A DNA stretch of 30,458 nt from a virus (IMGVR_UViG_3300037795_000002:1-30458); one strand, 5' to 3'; shown: positions 7,181 through 15,973, counted from the stretch's first letter. The notes: generated from the sequence alone by a model not told the origin. Numbers and translations are program-made.

Positions 7181-9808
7181 ATGTCACAAATCGTTTCTTA
7201 CGTCAGTCCGGGCAGTTCGACTGACAACCAATTACGCACGCAAACCTCATCACGCTCTGCGGCATACGATCCTGTAGACAAGCTGCGCATATCGCAGCCA
7301 CAGGCGTTGATCGACACCGACTTTGAGTACGGCACGCAGCCGACCAAGTGGGAATCAATCTCGCTGCAGAACAACCGCCCAAGCTGCTACTACATCCCGC
7401 AGCAACCGTTGACGATCACAGGCATCACGGGTCTGAACACGCTGAACGGTGGATTCACGTTGGCGGGTACGTTTGTCCTCGCCACGGGCGATGTTATTTT
7501 CGTTCAAAATCCTCTCAACAATGATTGCAGCGGTTGGCTGTTTGTTTCTACAGGCGGCACGAACTCATGCGTTGTGCAGACGGCGGTGGGTACGACTATC
7601 CCCGCAACAAACTTTTTTAATACCGCAGGCACATACGTCTACAAAGGTGTATTTTTCTCTGCTTGTGGTTTTGGTCTTAGTGGCACTTCCGCAGTAACGA
7701 ACGTAGGCACAAACGTCACGGTTACTACTGCTGACGTTCATGGTCTGAACGCAGGTAGCTTGATTTATGTAATTGGTCTAGGTGGCGGCACTCCTGCACC
7801 TAACGGCGCTTATGTTGTTGCCACAGTTCCTACCGCCAACACATTCACTTATGTTGCGGCAGTTGCGCCAACGGTTGCTATCACCAATACGTCAGGTAAG
7901 GTAAATATTTTTGCACGCCCTGCAGGGTTTGTTGAATCTCGCCCTTATGACGGTGGCGTGGCGTTCTCAGCGGGTGCTACCGTACCCAATCAACAACTGA
8001 TCCGTCAGACTCGCCGCTACTTCCGCTACCAGTCAGGCAAGGGCATTCAATTCTCGACTGGCTCAACATTTAAACCCGCTTTGTTTAATCCCACTTTAGC
8101 GGCAAGCAGCACAGCGGTTGGCGCAACTATTACTGTCACCTGTCAGTTCCCGCACAACTTGGCAACAAGCACTGTCGTGACCGTGGCAGGCGTTGATCAA
8201 GCAGGCTTTAACGGCAGTTTTGTTATTACAAGAACCAGTGCTGTTGCATTTACTTATATTGCCAAAGCAGCGCCATCTGCGACAACGGCGACTGGACTTG
8301 ACATCAAGATTAGTCCGTTTAGTTGGTGGGGTTCAAGCGTTCGCATTGGTTTCTTTGACCTGCAGAACGGTATGTTCTTTGAGTTTGACGGTCAAACTTT
8401 GTACGCCGTGGTGCGCAGTTCAACCACGCAATTAAACGGTCGTGCAACGGTCACCAACAGCGGCACTTATTTAGTCGGAACAGGAACATCGTTCAGCAAT
8501 CAACTGAAGCCTAACGACTACATCGTGATTCGTGGGGCATCGTACAAAGTCATCACAATTATCAGTGATACCTCATTGCAATTTAGTCCTGACTATCGCG
8601 GTGCAACAATCAGTCAAGGTGGCGCGATTGTGTCAAAAACAGTTGACACTCGCGTGCCGCAGTCGCAATGGTTTGACGTTTGTGACGGAACAAGTTCGGC
8701 TAGTAACCCATCGGGTTACCTGCTTGACCTTACTAAAATGCAGATGCTGTACATTGACTACTCTTGGTACGGTGCAGGGTCAATCCGTTACGGTTTCCGT
8801 GGGAAAGACGGCGCAATAGTTTACGTTCATCAGACTCAGAACAACAACATCAAGTACGAAGCCTATATGCGTTCGGGCAACATGGCGGCGCACTACGAGT
8901 CAAATAACCAGTCGGGCGCAACTTACCTAACCGCCACGTTGACTAGCGTCACCACCTCTTCAATGGAAGTGGCTGACACCAGTTCGTTTGCCCCATCGGG
9001 TATTGTCAAGGTTCAGGCAAGCGGTACTACAGCCGTTATTGAGTACATTGCCTACACAGGCAAAACGGCGACATCGCTTACTGGCTTGACCCGCGCTCAA
9101 ACTGGCGGCAATGCTGCCTCAAACTTTACCTTTTCAGCTACTGCCCTAGTTGCTGTTGAGTTTGCGTCATCTGACACCGCTGCGGCTCTTTCGCATTGGG
9201 GTTCATCTGTAATCATGGATGGGCAGTACGATGATGACAAGTCGTTGATTTTCAACTACGGAACAACGACCGCGATCACCACAACGAACACAAATCCGAT
9301 TGTGATCATGGCGATTCGCGTTGCACCCGCTGTTGATAACGGCACGGTCGGTCTGTTGGGCTTGAAAGAAACCATCAACCGTATGCAGTTGACGTTGAGT
9401 TCATTGGGTCTGTACACCACAGGCGCAGGGTACTTGATCAACCTGATCATCAACGGATTTGCTTCGGGTGCTACTTCGGGCAGTTTCATTTCTCCGATTC
9501 AGCAAGCCAACGGTATCACCTCTTCGTTGGCGCAGATTGCGGTCAACACCAATGCGGTGACAGTGACGGGCGGCGAGTCGGTGTTCGCGGCTTACTCCAA
9601 CACTACAGGCAATACCACGTTGGACTTGTCGATTGTGCGTGACTTGGGCAATTCGATCTTGGGTGGCGGCACGACCAACACTGTGCCAACATCTGCGGCG
9701 GGATTCTACCCTGATGGGCCAGACATCCTGTACATCGTAGCCACGCCGTTGGCTGCAACATCATCAACCATTTTGGCTCGTCTTAACTGGAAAGAGGCAC
9801 AGGCTTAA
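7181..9808 (+). CDS. Large virion structural protein (tail/neck associated)
   Basis: 875 residues. The N-terminus carries YDPVDKLRISQPQALIDTDF followed by EYGTQPTKWE, a signature I associate with a large structural protein of T4-like cyanophages and other aquatic phages whose role is not settled. The rest is beta-rich and modular. Two related repeats, about residues 170-230 and 307-370, share an HGL/HNL turn, an NG(A/S) strand and an FTY(V/I)A end. A separate small module follows (about 420-480, GTYLVGTGTSFSNQLKPNDY). The C-terminal part includes FLGLKET-like (GLLGLKETINRMQL) and ends in a compact domain. No enzyme motif was seen. It starts 20 bases after a terminator, with an AGGTGA ribosome site. 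A role in the neck or tail periphery is inferred. Confidence 0.7.
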   Translation: MSQIVSYVSPGSSTDNQLRTQTSSRSAAYDPVDKLRISQPQALIDTDFEYGTQPTKWESISLQNNRPSCYYIPQQPLTITGITGLNTLNGGFTLAGTFVLATGDVIFVQNPLNNDCSGWLFVSTGGTNSCVVQTAVGTTIPATNFFNTAGTYVYKGVFFSACGFGLSGTSAVTNVGTNVTVTTADVHGLNAGSLIYVIGLGGGTPAPNGAYVVATVPTANTFTYVAAVAPTVAITNTSGKVNIFARPAGFVESRPYDGGVAFSAGATVPNQQLIRQTRRYFRYQSGKGIQFSTGSTFKPALFNPTLAASSTAVGATITVTCQFPHNLATSTVVTVAGVDQAGFNGSFVITRTSAVAFTYIAKAAPSATTATGLDIKISPFSWWGSSVRIGFFDLQNGMFFEFDGQTLYAVVRSSTTQLNGRATVTNSGTYLVGTGTSFSNQLKPNDYIVIRGASYKVITIISDTSLQFSPDYRGATISQGGAIVSKTVDTRVPQSQWFDVCDGTSSASNPSGYLLDLTKMQMLYIDYSWYGAGSIRYGFRGKDGAIVYVHQTQNNNIKYEAYMRSGNMAAHYESNNQSGATYLTATLTSVTTSSMEVADTSSFAPSGIVKVQASGTTAVIEYIAYTGKTATSLTGLTRAQTGGNAASNFTFSATALVAVEFASSDTAAALSHWGSSVIMDGQYDDDKSLIFNYGTTTAITTTNTNPIVIMAIRVAPAVDNGTVGLLGLKETINRMQLTLSSLGLYTTGAGYLINLIINGFASGATSGSFISPIQQANGITSSLAQIAVNTNAVTVTGGESVFAAYSNTTGNTTLDLSIVRDLGNSILGGGTTNTVPTSAAGFYPDGPDILYIVATPLAATSSTILARLNWKEAQA

Positions 9809-9810
9809 TC

Positions 9811-10206
9811 ATGGCAAAAGCGGGGTTGTACGCAAACATCCACGCCAAGCAAGAGCGCATCGCCAAAGGATCAGGCGAAAAGATGCGCAAGGTTGGCAGC
9901 GCAGGCGCACCCACCGCCGCAGCTTTCAAGCAGTCTGCAAAGACAGCAAAGATGAAAGACGGCGGCGTGTCGCTTGCGGTTGGTCGTGGTGAAAAGTTGC
10001 CAACTAAACAAGGTGCGGGGCTGACAGAAAAGGGTCGGGCAAAGTACAATCGTGAAACTGGAAGCCACTTAAAAGCGCCGCAGCCTGAAGGCGGCAGTCG
10101 TAAGGATTCGTTCTGTGCAAGGATGAGCGGCGTAGTCAAGAACGCAAAGGGTGATGCGCCTCGCGCAAAAGCCTCTCTCAAACGATGGAAATGTTCTGGG
10201 TGGTAA
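9811..10206 (+). CDS. Small basic phage protein, DUF6321-like
   Basis: 131 residues, strongly basic. The C-terminal half has the order GAGLTEKGRAKYNRETGSHL, then KAPQPEGGSRKDSFCARMSG, then RAKASLKRWKC. This is a conserved domain I know from many environmental phages (DUF6321-like; the name is from memory). The two Cys residues (in SFCARMSG and WKCSGW) are fixed features of that pattern. The N-terminal half carries KMKDGGVSLAVGRGEK, linking it to the Gly-Gly/Lys-rich proteins at 1293 and 6481. It starts two bases after the previous stop in the junction TAATCATGG/C. Likely a virion-associated nucleic-acid-binding or assembly protein, but function is unknown. Confidence 0.7.
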   Translation: MAKAGLYANIHAKQERIAKGSGEKMRKVGSAGAPTAAAFKQSAKTAKMKDGGVSLAVGRGEKLPTKQGAGLTEKGRAKYNRETGSHLKAPQPEGGSRKDSFCARMSGVVKNAKGDAPRAKASLKRWKCSGW

Positions 10207-10209
10207 CAA

Positions 10210-11268
10210 ATGGCAACAAGCGGCACAGTCGGGCAAACTACCATTTCGGTAATGACGCTCATCGATCATGGTGCAAGACGCGCAGGTAAACTCGCCGAAG
10301 AGTTGACCTCTGAGCAGGTCTTAGCCGCCAAGCAAAGTCTGTATTTTTTGCTGTCGAACCTTGTCAACATGGGCATTCAGTATTGGTGCATTGACAAGGT
10401 GATCGTTGGTCTGCAGCCCGAACAGTTGTCGTACACGCTGCCAGTCGGCACGGTTGACGTACTGAACGCCAACTACCGCACGTTGACCGCGAACAGCACA
10501 GGCTACAACAGCACATCAGGGATCACCTCAAATGCGTTTGATGGGATCGGGCAGAGCATATGCCAACTAACAACAAACACGGGTTCGATTGGGATTGCGA
10601 ACGGAACTGGCAACCCAGTTTACGTTTCAACGATTGGCATACTTCCTGCGATGTCAGGATCGGTCACAGCGGCGATTCAATACTCAATTGATGGCACAAC
10701 ATGGGTTACCGTGGAATCGCTTCCTGCGACCGTTTGGTCGGTTAATGAATGGATTTATTACGACTTAGAAGCATCTGCAAACGCCCCCTACTGGCGCATT
10801 CAGCAGTCGGCGGGTGCGAACATGGGGTTCTATCAGGTGGTGTTTGGGTCATCGCCCATCGCCATCAATATGTCGCGCATGAATCGTGATGATTATTCAA
10901 GCCTGCCGAACCGCAATTTCACATCAAATCGCCCTCTGCAGTGGTGGTTTGACCGCACGATCCCGCAGCCCACGATGTATTTATGGCCCGTTCCCGACAA
11001 CATTCAACCACAACTTGAACTGTGGGTCAGCCGTCAGATTCAAGACGTTGGCGACTTAAACGGCGAGTTGGAAATCCCGCAGCGTTGGTACATGGCGATC
11101 CTAAACGGGTTGTCGCATCAGATGGCGATGGAACTTCCACAGGTTGACCCTGCGCGGATTCAATACTGCGAGGCTCAGTGGGAGAAATATTGGGCGATGG
11201 CTGAGAACGAAGAGCGCGACAAGTCACCGATCTATTTTGCACCCAACATCAGCTACTACACACGATAA
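10210..11268 (+). CDS. Head-tail connector protein, P22 gp4-like, with inserted beta domain
   Basis: 352 residues. The N-terminal helical part (MTLIDHGARRAGKLAEELTSEQVLAAK followed by LLSNLVNMG) and the C-terminal part (PTMYLWPVPDN, LELWVSRQIQDVGDL, ELEIPQRWYMAILNGLSHQM) resemble the P22 gp4 tail accessory family, which forms a ring under the portal and holds packaged DNA in place. Residues about 117-217 break this pattern with an extra beta-sandwich-like segment (IQYSIDGTTWVTVESLP, YWRIQQSAGANMGFYQVVF) that looks like a discoidin-type fold and may decorate the ring. A second adaptor-type protein is encoded at 22237. Family call from motif resemblance. Confidence 0.65.
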   Translation: MATSGTVGQTTISVMTLIDHGARRAGKLAEELTSEQVLAAKQSLYFLLSNLVNMGIQYWCIDKVIVGLQPEQLSYTLPVGTVDVLNANYRTLTANSTGYNSTSGITSNAFDGIGQSICQLTTNTGSIGIANGTGNPVYVSTIGILPAMSGSVTAAIQYSIDGTTWVTVESLPATVWSVNEWIYYDLEASANAPYWRIQQSAGANMGFYQVVFGSSPIAINMSRMNRDDYSSLPNRNFTSNRPLQWWFDRTIPQPTMYLWPVPDNIQPQLELWVSRQIQDVGDLNGELEIPQRWYMAILNGLSHQMAMELPQVDPARIQYCEAQWEKYWAMAENEERDKSPIYFAPNISYYTR

Positions 11269-11597
11269 TGGGCAGATTCTTATACACCCTTGGCAATGCG
11301 TCACTATCAATCGCAATTTGCGACCGATGCCGCATGAAGAGGGCGTATTCGGTCATCAGCCAAGACGGGAACATACCCGGTCTTCGCGTGTGCAACGAAG
11401 GCTGCTCTGACCAGTTTGACCCGTACCGCCTGCCTGCGCGACAGACAGAGAAAATATCAATTCGCTTCCCCCGCCCTGATGTGAGTGTTATTGCCGCGCA
11501 CAATGCGCTAGTCACCAACCCATCGGGCAGCTTGGGTATCGCGCTTGAACAAACATCCAATCCGATTGACGGAAACCTTGACACATTGAGTCCATAA
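11268..11597 (+). CDS. Small zinc-binding (four-Cys) phage protein
   Basis: 109 residues, one-base overlap with both neighbours. C18-x2-C21 and C42-x3-C46 form a four-cysteine zinc-ribbon-like site (ICDRCRMKRAY, then GLRVCNEGCSD), followed by FDPYRLPARQTE and RFPRPD. This arrangement is a recurring small protein next to tail-connector genes in short-tailed phages. The C-terminal 40 residues are polar and low complexity. Zinc binding is inferred from the Cys spacing; the biological role (virion component or regulator) is unknown. Confidence 0.7.
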   Translation: MGRFLYTLGNASLSIAICDRCRMKRAYSVISQDGNIPGLRVCNEGCSDQFDPYRLPARQTEKISIRFPRPDVSVIAAHNALVTNPSGSLGIALEQTSNPIDGNLDTLSP

Positions 11598-14500
11598 TGG
11601 CTGACGTAAGAATCTCCGCACTACCTCAACCACAGACCGCTCTCACAGGCTTGGAATTAGTTCCTATTGTGCAGAATGGTTTGACCGTACAAACAACCAC
11701 TGCGGCGATTGCGGCGCTAGGTGGCGGTGGCGGTGGTGGTGTGACATCGTACTCAGGCGGCACGACAGGTCTTACCCCATCAACAGCCTCGACAGGCGTT
11801 GTGACGCTTGCAGGCATCTTGAACGCAGCAAACGGCGGCACGGGCGTTACAACGCTTACAGGGCTTGCATACGGCAACGGTACAGCGCCGTTCACCGCAG
11901 CAACTGCCGCGCAAGTGGTTGCCGTCATAAGCACAACCGCCGTTGCAGTATCAACAAACATTGCGGGTGGTTTGGCGGGATCAGTTCCATATCAAACAGC
12001 GGTCAACACCACCGCCTTGTTGCCTGTCGGAACAAACGGTCAAGTATTGGCGCTTGTGGGCGGTTTGCCTGCTTGGACATCTGTTGCGGGTACTGGCGAT
12101 GTGATTGGGCCTGCAAGTGCTACCGCAAACGGTATTGCCTTGTTTAACGGCACAACGGGAAAATTGCTAAAAGATAGCGCAACTACTGACGGCTTAATCA
12201 ATGGTTTAACAATCGGCAAAGGACTGTACGGCGGCGGCGGTGGTTTTAGCAACACCGCATTAGGTGTTCAGACGTTGATGTTCAACGTATCGGGGCAATC
12301 CAATACGGCAGTTGGTTGGGGTGGGTTGCAGGCGATCACATCAGGCAACAGAAACACCGCAGTAGGAGTTAGCGCACTTAGTACATCGCAAACTGGAGAT
12401 AACAATACCGCTATTGGGCAGGGCGGTTTAGAAAAATTGGTAACAGGAAGCCAAAACACAACGCTAGGAACGCAAACAGGAAGCAATATCACCACAGGTA
12501 GTTCTAACACTTTTGTTGGACACTACGCAGGTATTAGCATATTAACTGGCAGCAACAACACCATTCTTGGTGCAGGATCAACTACTGGAACATCGTTATC
12601 AGACACCGTAATTATTGCCAACGGAACAGCAGAAAGACTTAGAATCCTTAACACAGGTGCGTGGTCACTTGGCGCAACTGGTACGAACTACGGTACTTCG
12701 GGTCAAGTATTTACATCAGGTGGCGCAGCCGCAGAACCGTCATGGACAACCATTGCAGGAACAGGTACGGTTACTTCTGTCAGCGGCGCAGGCGGCACGA
12801 CTGGCTTGACGTTAACGGGTGGGCCAATCACCACTTCAGGCACGTTGACGATTGGCGGCACATTGATAGCAGCTAACGGTGGCACAGGTCAGTCTTCATA
12901 TACCGTGGGCGATATCCTATACGCATCAACCACAACAGCTTTGTCCAAGTTGGCTATCGGTACAAGCGGTCAAGTTTTAACCGTAACAGCGGGTGTTCCT
13001 ACTTGGGCGGCTGCGGGTAGCGGGTCGGGCGATGTGGTTGGGCCTGCAAGCGCGACAGATAACGCGATTACACGATTTAATTTAGCAACAGGCAAACTAG
13101 TTCAAAACTCGCTTGTGACTGTTGCCGATGATGGCGCGATTACTGCGCCCGGTGTCAGTAGCGTCATTCCTTTTTACTACCTTAACCAAGCTGCATTTCC
13201 TAGCGCCACTACTTACCACGGTGCTTTAGCGCACTCTCACGCAGATGGGGCAATGTATTTTGCTCACTCAGGCGCATGGGTGCGGATGTTAAATGACGGT
13301 GGCGCATTAGGTACGCCAAGTTCAGGAACTTTAACGAACGCAACGGGTTTACCTCTTACGACAGGCGTGACTGGAACATTACTAGTTGCAAACGGCGGTA
13401 CAGGTGTAGCAACACTCTCAGGACTTGCATACGGCAACGCTACAGCAGCGTTTACGGCGGCAACCGCTGCGCAAGTGGTTACTGTTATTGGTACAAATGC
13501 TGTAGCACGCGCAACAAATATTGTGAATGGCGTTGCGGGTTCATTGCCTTATCAAACAGCGGCAAACACAACTGCTATGATTGGTATTGGCACAGCAGGT
13601 CAAGTATTGACTGTTGTTGCGGGAGTACCCGCATGGGCGGCTGCGGGTGCAGGAACGGTTACTTCCGTTGGCGGCACTGGCACAGTCAACGGATTAACGC
13701 TGACAGGAACGGTCACTACCACAGGTAACTTGACGTTGGGCGGCACGCTTGATTTGTCATCACCTCCCGCAATCGGAGGAACTACAGCGGCGGCGGGTAC
13801 GTTCACCACATTACGAGTCAATTCAACAATTTCACTTGCAGGTTCAACAGGAACTGCAGGTTATGTATTGACCTCGCAGGGTGCAAGCGCACCCACTTGG
13901 ACAGCGGTAACAGGAACGGGAACGGTCACAAGCGTGAGCGGTTCGGGCGGCACTACGGGCTTGACGCTCACGGGTGGGCCAATCACTTCATCAGGCACGC
14001 TGACGCTTGGCGGTACATTGGTTGTCAGTAACGGAGGCACGGGTGTAGCAACACTCAGCGGAGTAGCGTTCGGTAACAGCACATCAGCTTTTACTGCAGC
14101 TACTGGCGCTCAACTTGCCACGGCAATTGGTACGACAACGATAACCAACGCAACAAATGCAACAAATATTTTAGGTGGTGCTGCGGGGCAAATACCTTAT
14201 CAAACTGCCGCAGGTACAACCTCATTTATTCCTTTGGGATCGTCTAATTATTGGCTGTCATCGTCAGGCACAACGCCTGCATGGGTATTGCCTCCCGTTG
14301 TTACATTTAGCGGTGGAACGACTGGATTTACGCCATCAACAGCATCGTCAAACACTATTGTTTTAGCAGGAACTTTGGTAGCTGCCAATGGCGGTACGGG
14401 TCAATCTTCTTATGCTGTAGGCGACATTTTGTACGCCTCAACCACAACCGCGCTATCTAAACTTTTAATTGGCACAGCAGGACAGGTTTTGACTGTTGTT

Positions 14501-14833
14501 GCAGGTGTACCTGCGTGGACAACCCTTGGCGGTTCAGGTACGGTCACATCGGTCAGCGGTTCGGGTGGAACGACTGGTTTAACGCTCACGGGTGGGCCAA
14601 TCACAACAACGGGTACTTTGACACTAGGTGGCACTTTAATCGTTGCCAACGGCGGTACAGGGGTTGCCACCATTGCTGCCAAAGGTGTAGTGATCGGCGC
14701 AGGCACATCAGCGGTTACCAACGTGGTGTCAACAAACGGTACAAACGCACCGACTACCTCTTACGGAATCTTGACCACAGACGTATCAAACAACCCAGTT
14801 TGGACAGACGTAATTGACGGAGGAACATACTAA
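11597..14833 (+). CDS. Long modular tail fibre protein with YadA-like repeats
   Basis: 1078 residues. Residues 1-40 (MADVRISALPQPQTALTG, then ELVPIVQNGLT) are a typical virion-anchoring N-terminus of phage fibres, followed by a seven-Gly hinge. About residues 205-330 form left-handed beta-roll repeats of the YadA/Hep_Hag kind (SNTALGVQTL, SNTAVGWGGL, RNTAVGVSAL, NNTAIGQGGL, SNTFVGHYAG). The rest is built of shaft modules separated by six ANGGTG-type hinges, including three nearly identical 42-residue units (residues 390-431, 775-816, 981-1022). A unique patch near 520-560 contains YHGALAHSHADGAMYFAHSG. Such proteins form homotrimers that touch the host surface. There is no enzymatic or self-cleaving domain, and no tail-fibre chaperone is obvious. 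It is the first of the fibre cluster. Confidence 0.85.
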   Translation: MADVRISALPQPQTALTGLELVPIVQNGLTVQTTTAAIAALGGGGGGGVTSYSGGTTGLTPSTASTGVVTLAGILNAANGGTGVTTLTGLAYGNGTAPFTAATAAQVVAVISTTAVAVSTNIAGGLAGSVPYQTAVNTTALLPVGTNGQVLALVGGLPAWTSVAGTGDVIGPASATANGIALFNGTTGKLLKDSATTDGLINGLTIGKGLYGGGGGFSNTALGVQTLMFNVSGQSNTAVGWGGLQAITSGNRNTAVGVSALSTSQTGDNNTAIGQGGLEKLVTGSQNTTLGTQTGSNITTGSSNTFVGHYAGISILTGSNNTILGAGSTTGTSLSDTVIIANGTAERLRILNTGAWSLGATGTNYGTSGQVFTSGGAAAEPSWTTIAGTGTVTSVSGAGGTTGLTLTGGPITTSGTLTIGGTLIAANGGTGQSSYTVGDILYASTTTALSKLAIGTSGQVLTVTAGVPTWAAAGSGSGDVVGPASATDNAITRFNLATGKLVQNSLVTVADDGAITAPGVSSVIPFYYLNQAAFPSATTYHGALAHSHADGAMYFAHSGAWVRMLNDGGALGTPSSGTLTNATGLPLTTGVTGTLLVANGGTGVATLSGLAYGNATAAFTAATAAQVVTVIGTNAVARATNIVNGVAGSLPYQTAANTTAMIGIGTAGQVLTVVAGVPAWAAAGAGTVTSVGGTGTVNGLTLTGTVTTTGNLTLGGTLDLSSPPAIGGTTAAAGTFTTLRVNSTISLAGSTGTAGYVLTSQGASAPTWTAVTGTGTVTSVSGSGGTTGLTLTGGPITSSGTLTLGGTLVVSNGGTGVATLSGVAFGNSTSAFTAATGAQLATAIGTTTITNATNATNILGGAAGQIPYQTAAGTTSFIPLGSSNYWLSSSGTTPAWVLPPVVTFSGGTTGFTPSTASSNTIVLAGTLVAANGGTGQSSYAVGDILYASTTTALSKLLIGTAGQVLTVVAGVPAWTTLGGSGTVTSVSGSGGTTGLTLTGGPITTTGTLTLGGTLIVANGGTGVATIAAKGVVIGAGTSAVTNVVSTNGTNAPTTSYGILTTDVSNNPVWTDVIDGGTY
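12764..12889 (+). repeat. 126-bp in-frame fibre module, copy 1
   Basis: Encodes the 42-residue unit GTVTSVSGAGGTTGLTLTGG onward to an AANGGTG hinge. Copies 2 and 3 are at 13919-14044 and 14537-14662, with identical length and conserved stretches such as CGGGTGGGCCAATCAC. Confidence 0.85.
13919..14044 (+). repeat. 126-bp in-frame fibre module, copy 2
   Basis: Second copy of the 42-residue unit (GTVTSVSGSGGTTGLTLTGG to a VSNGGTG hinge), differing from copy 1 mainly at silent positions and a few conservative substitutions. Confidence 0.85.
14537..14662 (+). repeat. 126-bp in-frame fibre module, copy 3
   Basis: Third copy of the 42-residue unit (GTVTSVSGSGGTTGLTLTGG to a VANGGTG hinge). A diverged fourth relative (GTVTSVGGTGTVNGLTLTG) lies near 13650-13770. 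Confidence 0.85.
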
Positions 14834-15012
14834 TGGCTACAACAGTTAAGATTCGATTGACCACCACGGTAGGTGCGCCATCATCCACGACTGGCATGGT
14901 TCAAAACGAGTTGGTGGTTAATTCGACTGACGGCACGATCTCGTTTTTAAACACGGCAGGAACGGCAGTAATCAAGTTGGATCAAGCCACCTGTCAACAC
15001 ACTCTGATTTAA
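14833..15012 (+). CDS. 59-aa stand-alone fibre N-terminal-like module
   Basis: A short frame starting on the last base of the fibre stop (TAATG) and ending four bases before the next gene. Its product (begins MATTVKIRLTTTVGAPSS, then MVQNELVVNSTDGTISFLN) aligns by eye with the first 50 residues of the next protein (MATKILIKRSTTAAAVPTTG, then LAAGELAMNTTDGYLFLKN). It also resembles the start of the product at 16420 (LAFGELAINITDGKLF). This module normally attaches a fibre or adhesin to the virion. Here it stands alone with no shaft or tip, ending in a Cys-containing tail. It may be a capping or spacer subunit, or the remnant of a fibre gene that lost its distal part. Confidence 0.7.
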   Translation: MATTVKIRLTTTVGAPSSTTGMVQNELVVNSTDGTISFLNTAGTAVIKLDQATCQHTLI

Positions 15013-15016
15013 AAAC

Positions 15017-15970
15017 ATGGCAACCAAAATCCTAATCAAGCGGTCAACCACCGCAGCGGCAGTACCCACCACGGGTCAGTTGGCAGCGGGTGAACTTGCC
15101 ATGAACACGACTGACGGTTACCTGTTTCTCAAAAACACCGCAGGTACTAACGTATGGAAGTTTGGAACAGCTTCGGGTGGCGGCGGCAGTTATTTTGCAG
15201 ATATGCTTGCTGTTGGCGGCGGCGGTAGCGGTGGTGGCTTTAGCGGCGGCGGCGGTGGCGCAGGCGGGTATCGCTATGCTACTAATATTGCCGTTTCTGT
15301 TGGTCAAGTAATCACGGTCACAGTCGGTGCGGGTGGTGCGGCAGCAGCTAGTAACATAGAGGGCAACTCCGGCGCGAACACCACGATCACGACAGGAATT
15401 ATTTCCAATGGCGGCGGTAAGGGTGGCGGCAACTCAGGTTCATCGCCTTACCCACAAATTGGCGGCATTGGTGGTTCAGGTGGCGGTAACTCAAACAGCG
15501 GCTTCGGTACGGTCGGCGCGGTTGGGTGGGGCATACCGGGTCAAGGCAACAACGGCGGCAACGCGAACGCTGCGAACGGCGGTGGCGGCGCAAGTGCTGC
15601 AGGTAGCACGACAGGGCCGGGCGGTGCAGGCAACGTCAATCCGATTACAGGCTCTACTGTCGGGCAAAACGTAGCAGGCATATACTACGTGGCAGGCGGC
15701 GGCGGTGGCGGTACGGCAGCAGGAACGGGCGGTAATGGCGGCGGCGGCGCGGGTGGGGCTACTACATCTACCGCAGGTAGTCCGAACACGGGTGGAGGCG
15801 GCGGTGGAAACGGCAACGGCGCGGGTGCAGCAGGCGGCTCAGGCGTTGCTGTGATTGTTGTGCCGCTTGCAAATTACTCAGGCACGATTACGGGGTCGGT
15901 AACTGCCACCACCGTTGGGGCATTCAAGCACATTGTTTTCACTGCAGGCACAGGAACTTACACGGGATAA
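15017..15970 (+). CDS. Glycine-rich tail adhesin / fibre protein
   Basis: 317 residues. Residues 1-50 are the attachment module (TKILIKRSTTAAAVP, ELAMNTTDGYLFLKN). The rest is dominated by Gly runs (VGGGGSGGGFSGGGGGAGG and many similar), interleaved with short strands such as YRYATNIAVSVGQVITVTVG, and it ends in a SGVAVIVVPLANYSG beta motif. Glycine-rich domains closing with a GxGVVIIRYP-like strand are common in phage tail tips. The Salmonella phage S16 gp38 adhesin shows that such runs can fold as packed polyglycine II helices with receptor loops. Receptor binding is inferred; Gly content is clearly seen. Confidence 0.75.
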   Translation: MATKILIKRSTTAAAVPTTGQLAAGELAMNTTDGYLFLKNTAGTNVWKFGTASGGGGSYFADMLAVGGGGSGGGFSGGGGGAGGYRYATNIAVSVGQVITVTVGAGGAAAASNIEGNSGANTTITTGIISNGGGKGGGNSGSSPYPQIGGIGGSGGGNSNSGFGTVGAVGWGIPGQGNNGGNANAANGGGGASAAGSTTGPGGAGNVNPITGSTVGQNVAGIYYVAGGGGGGTAAGTGGNGGGGAGGATTSTAGSPNTGGGGGGNGNGAGAAGGSGVAVIVVPLANYSGTITGSVTATTVGAFKHIVFTAGTGTYTG

Positions 15971-15973
15971 ATC

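Noticed and set aside
12764-14662. Spaced repeats that might be a CRISPR array
   Set aside because: Units are 126 bases, in frame, widely and unevenly spaced and encode fibre modules; there are no short direct repeats with unique spacers.
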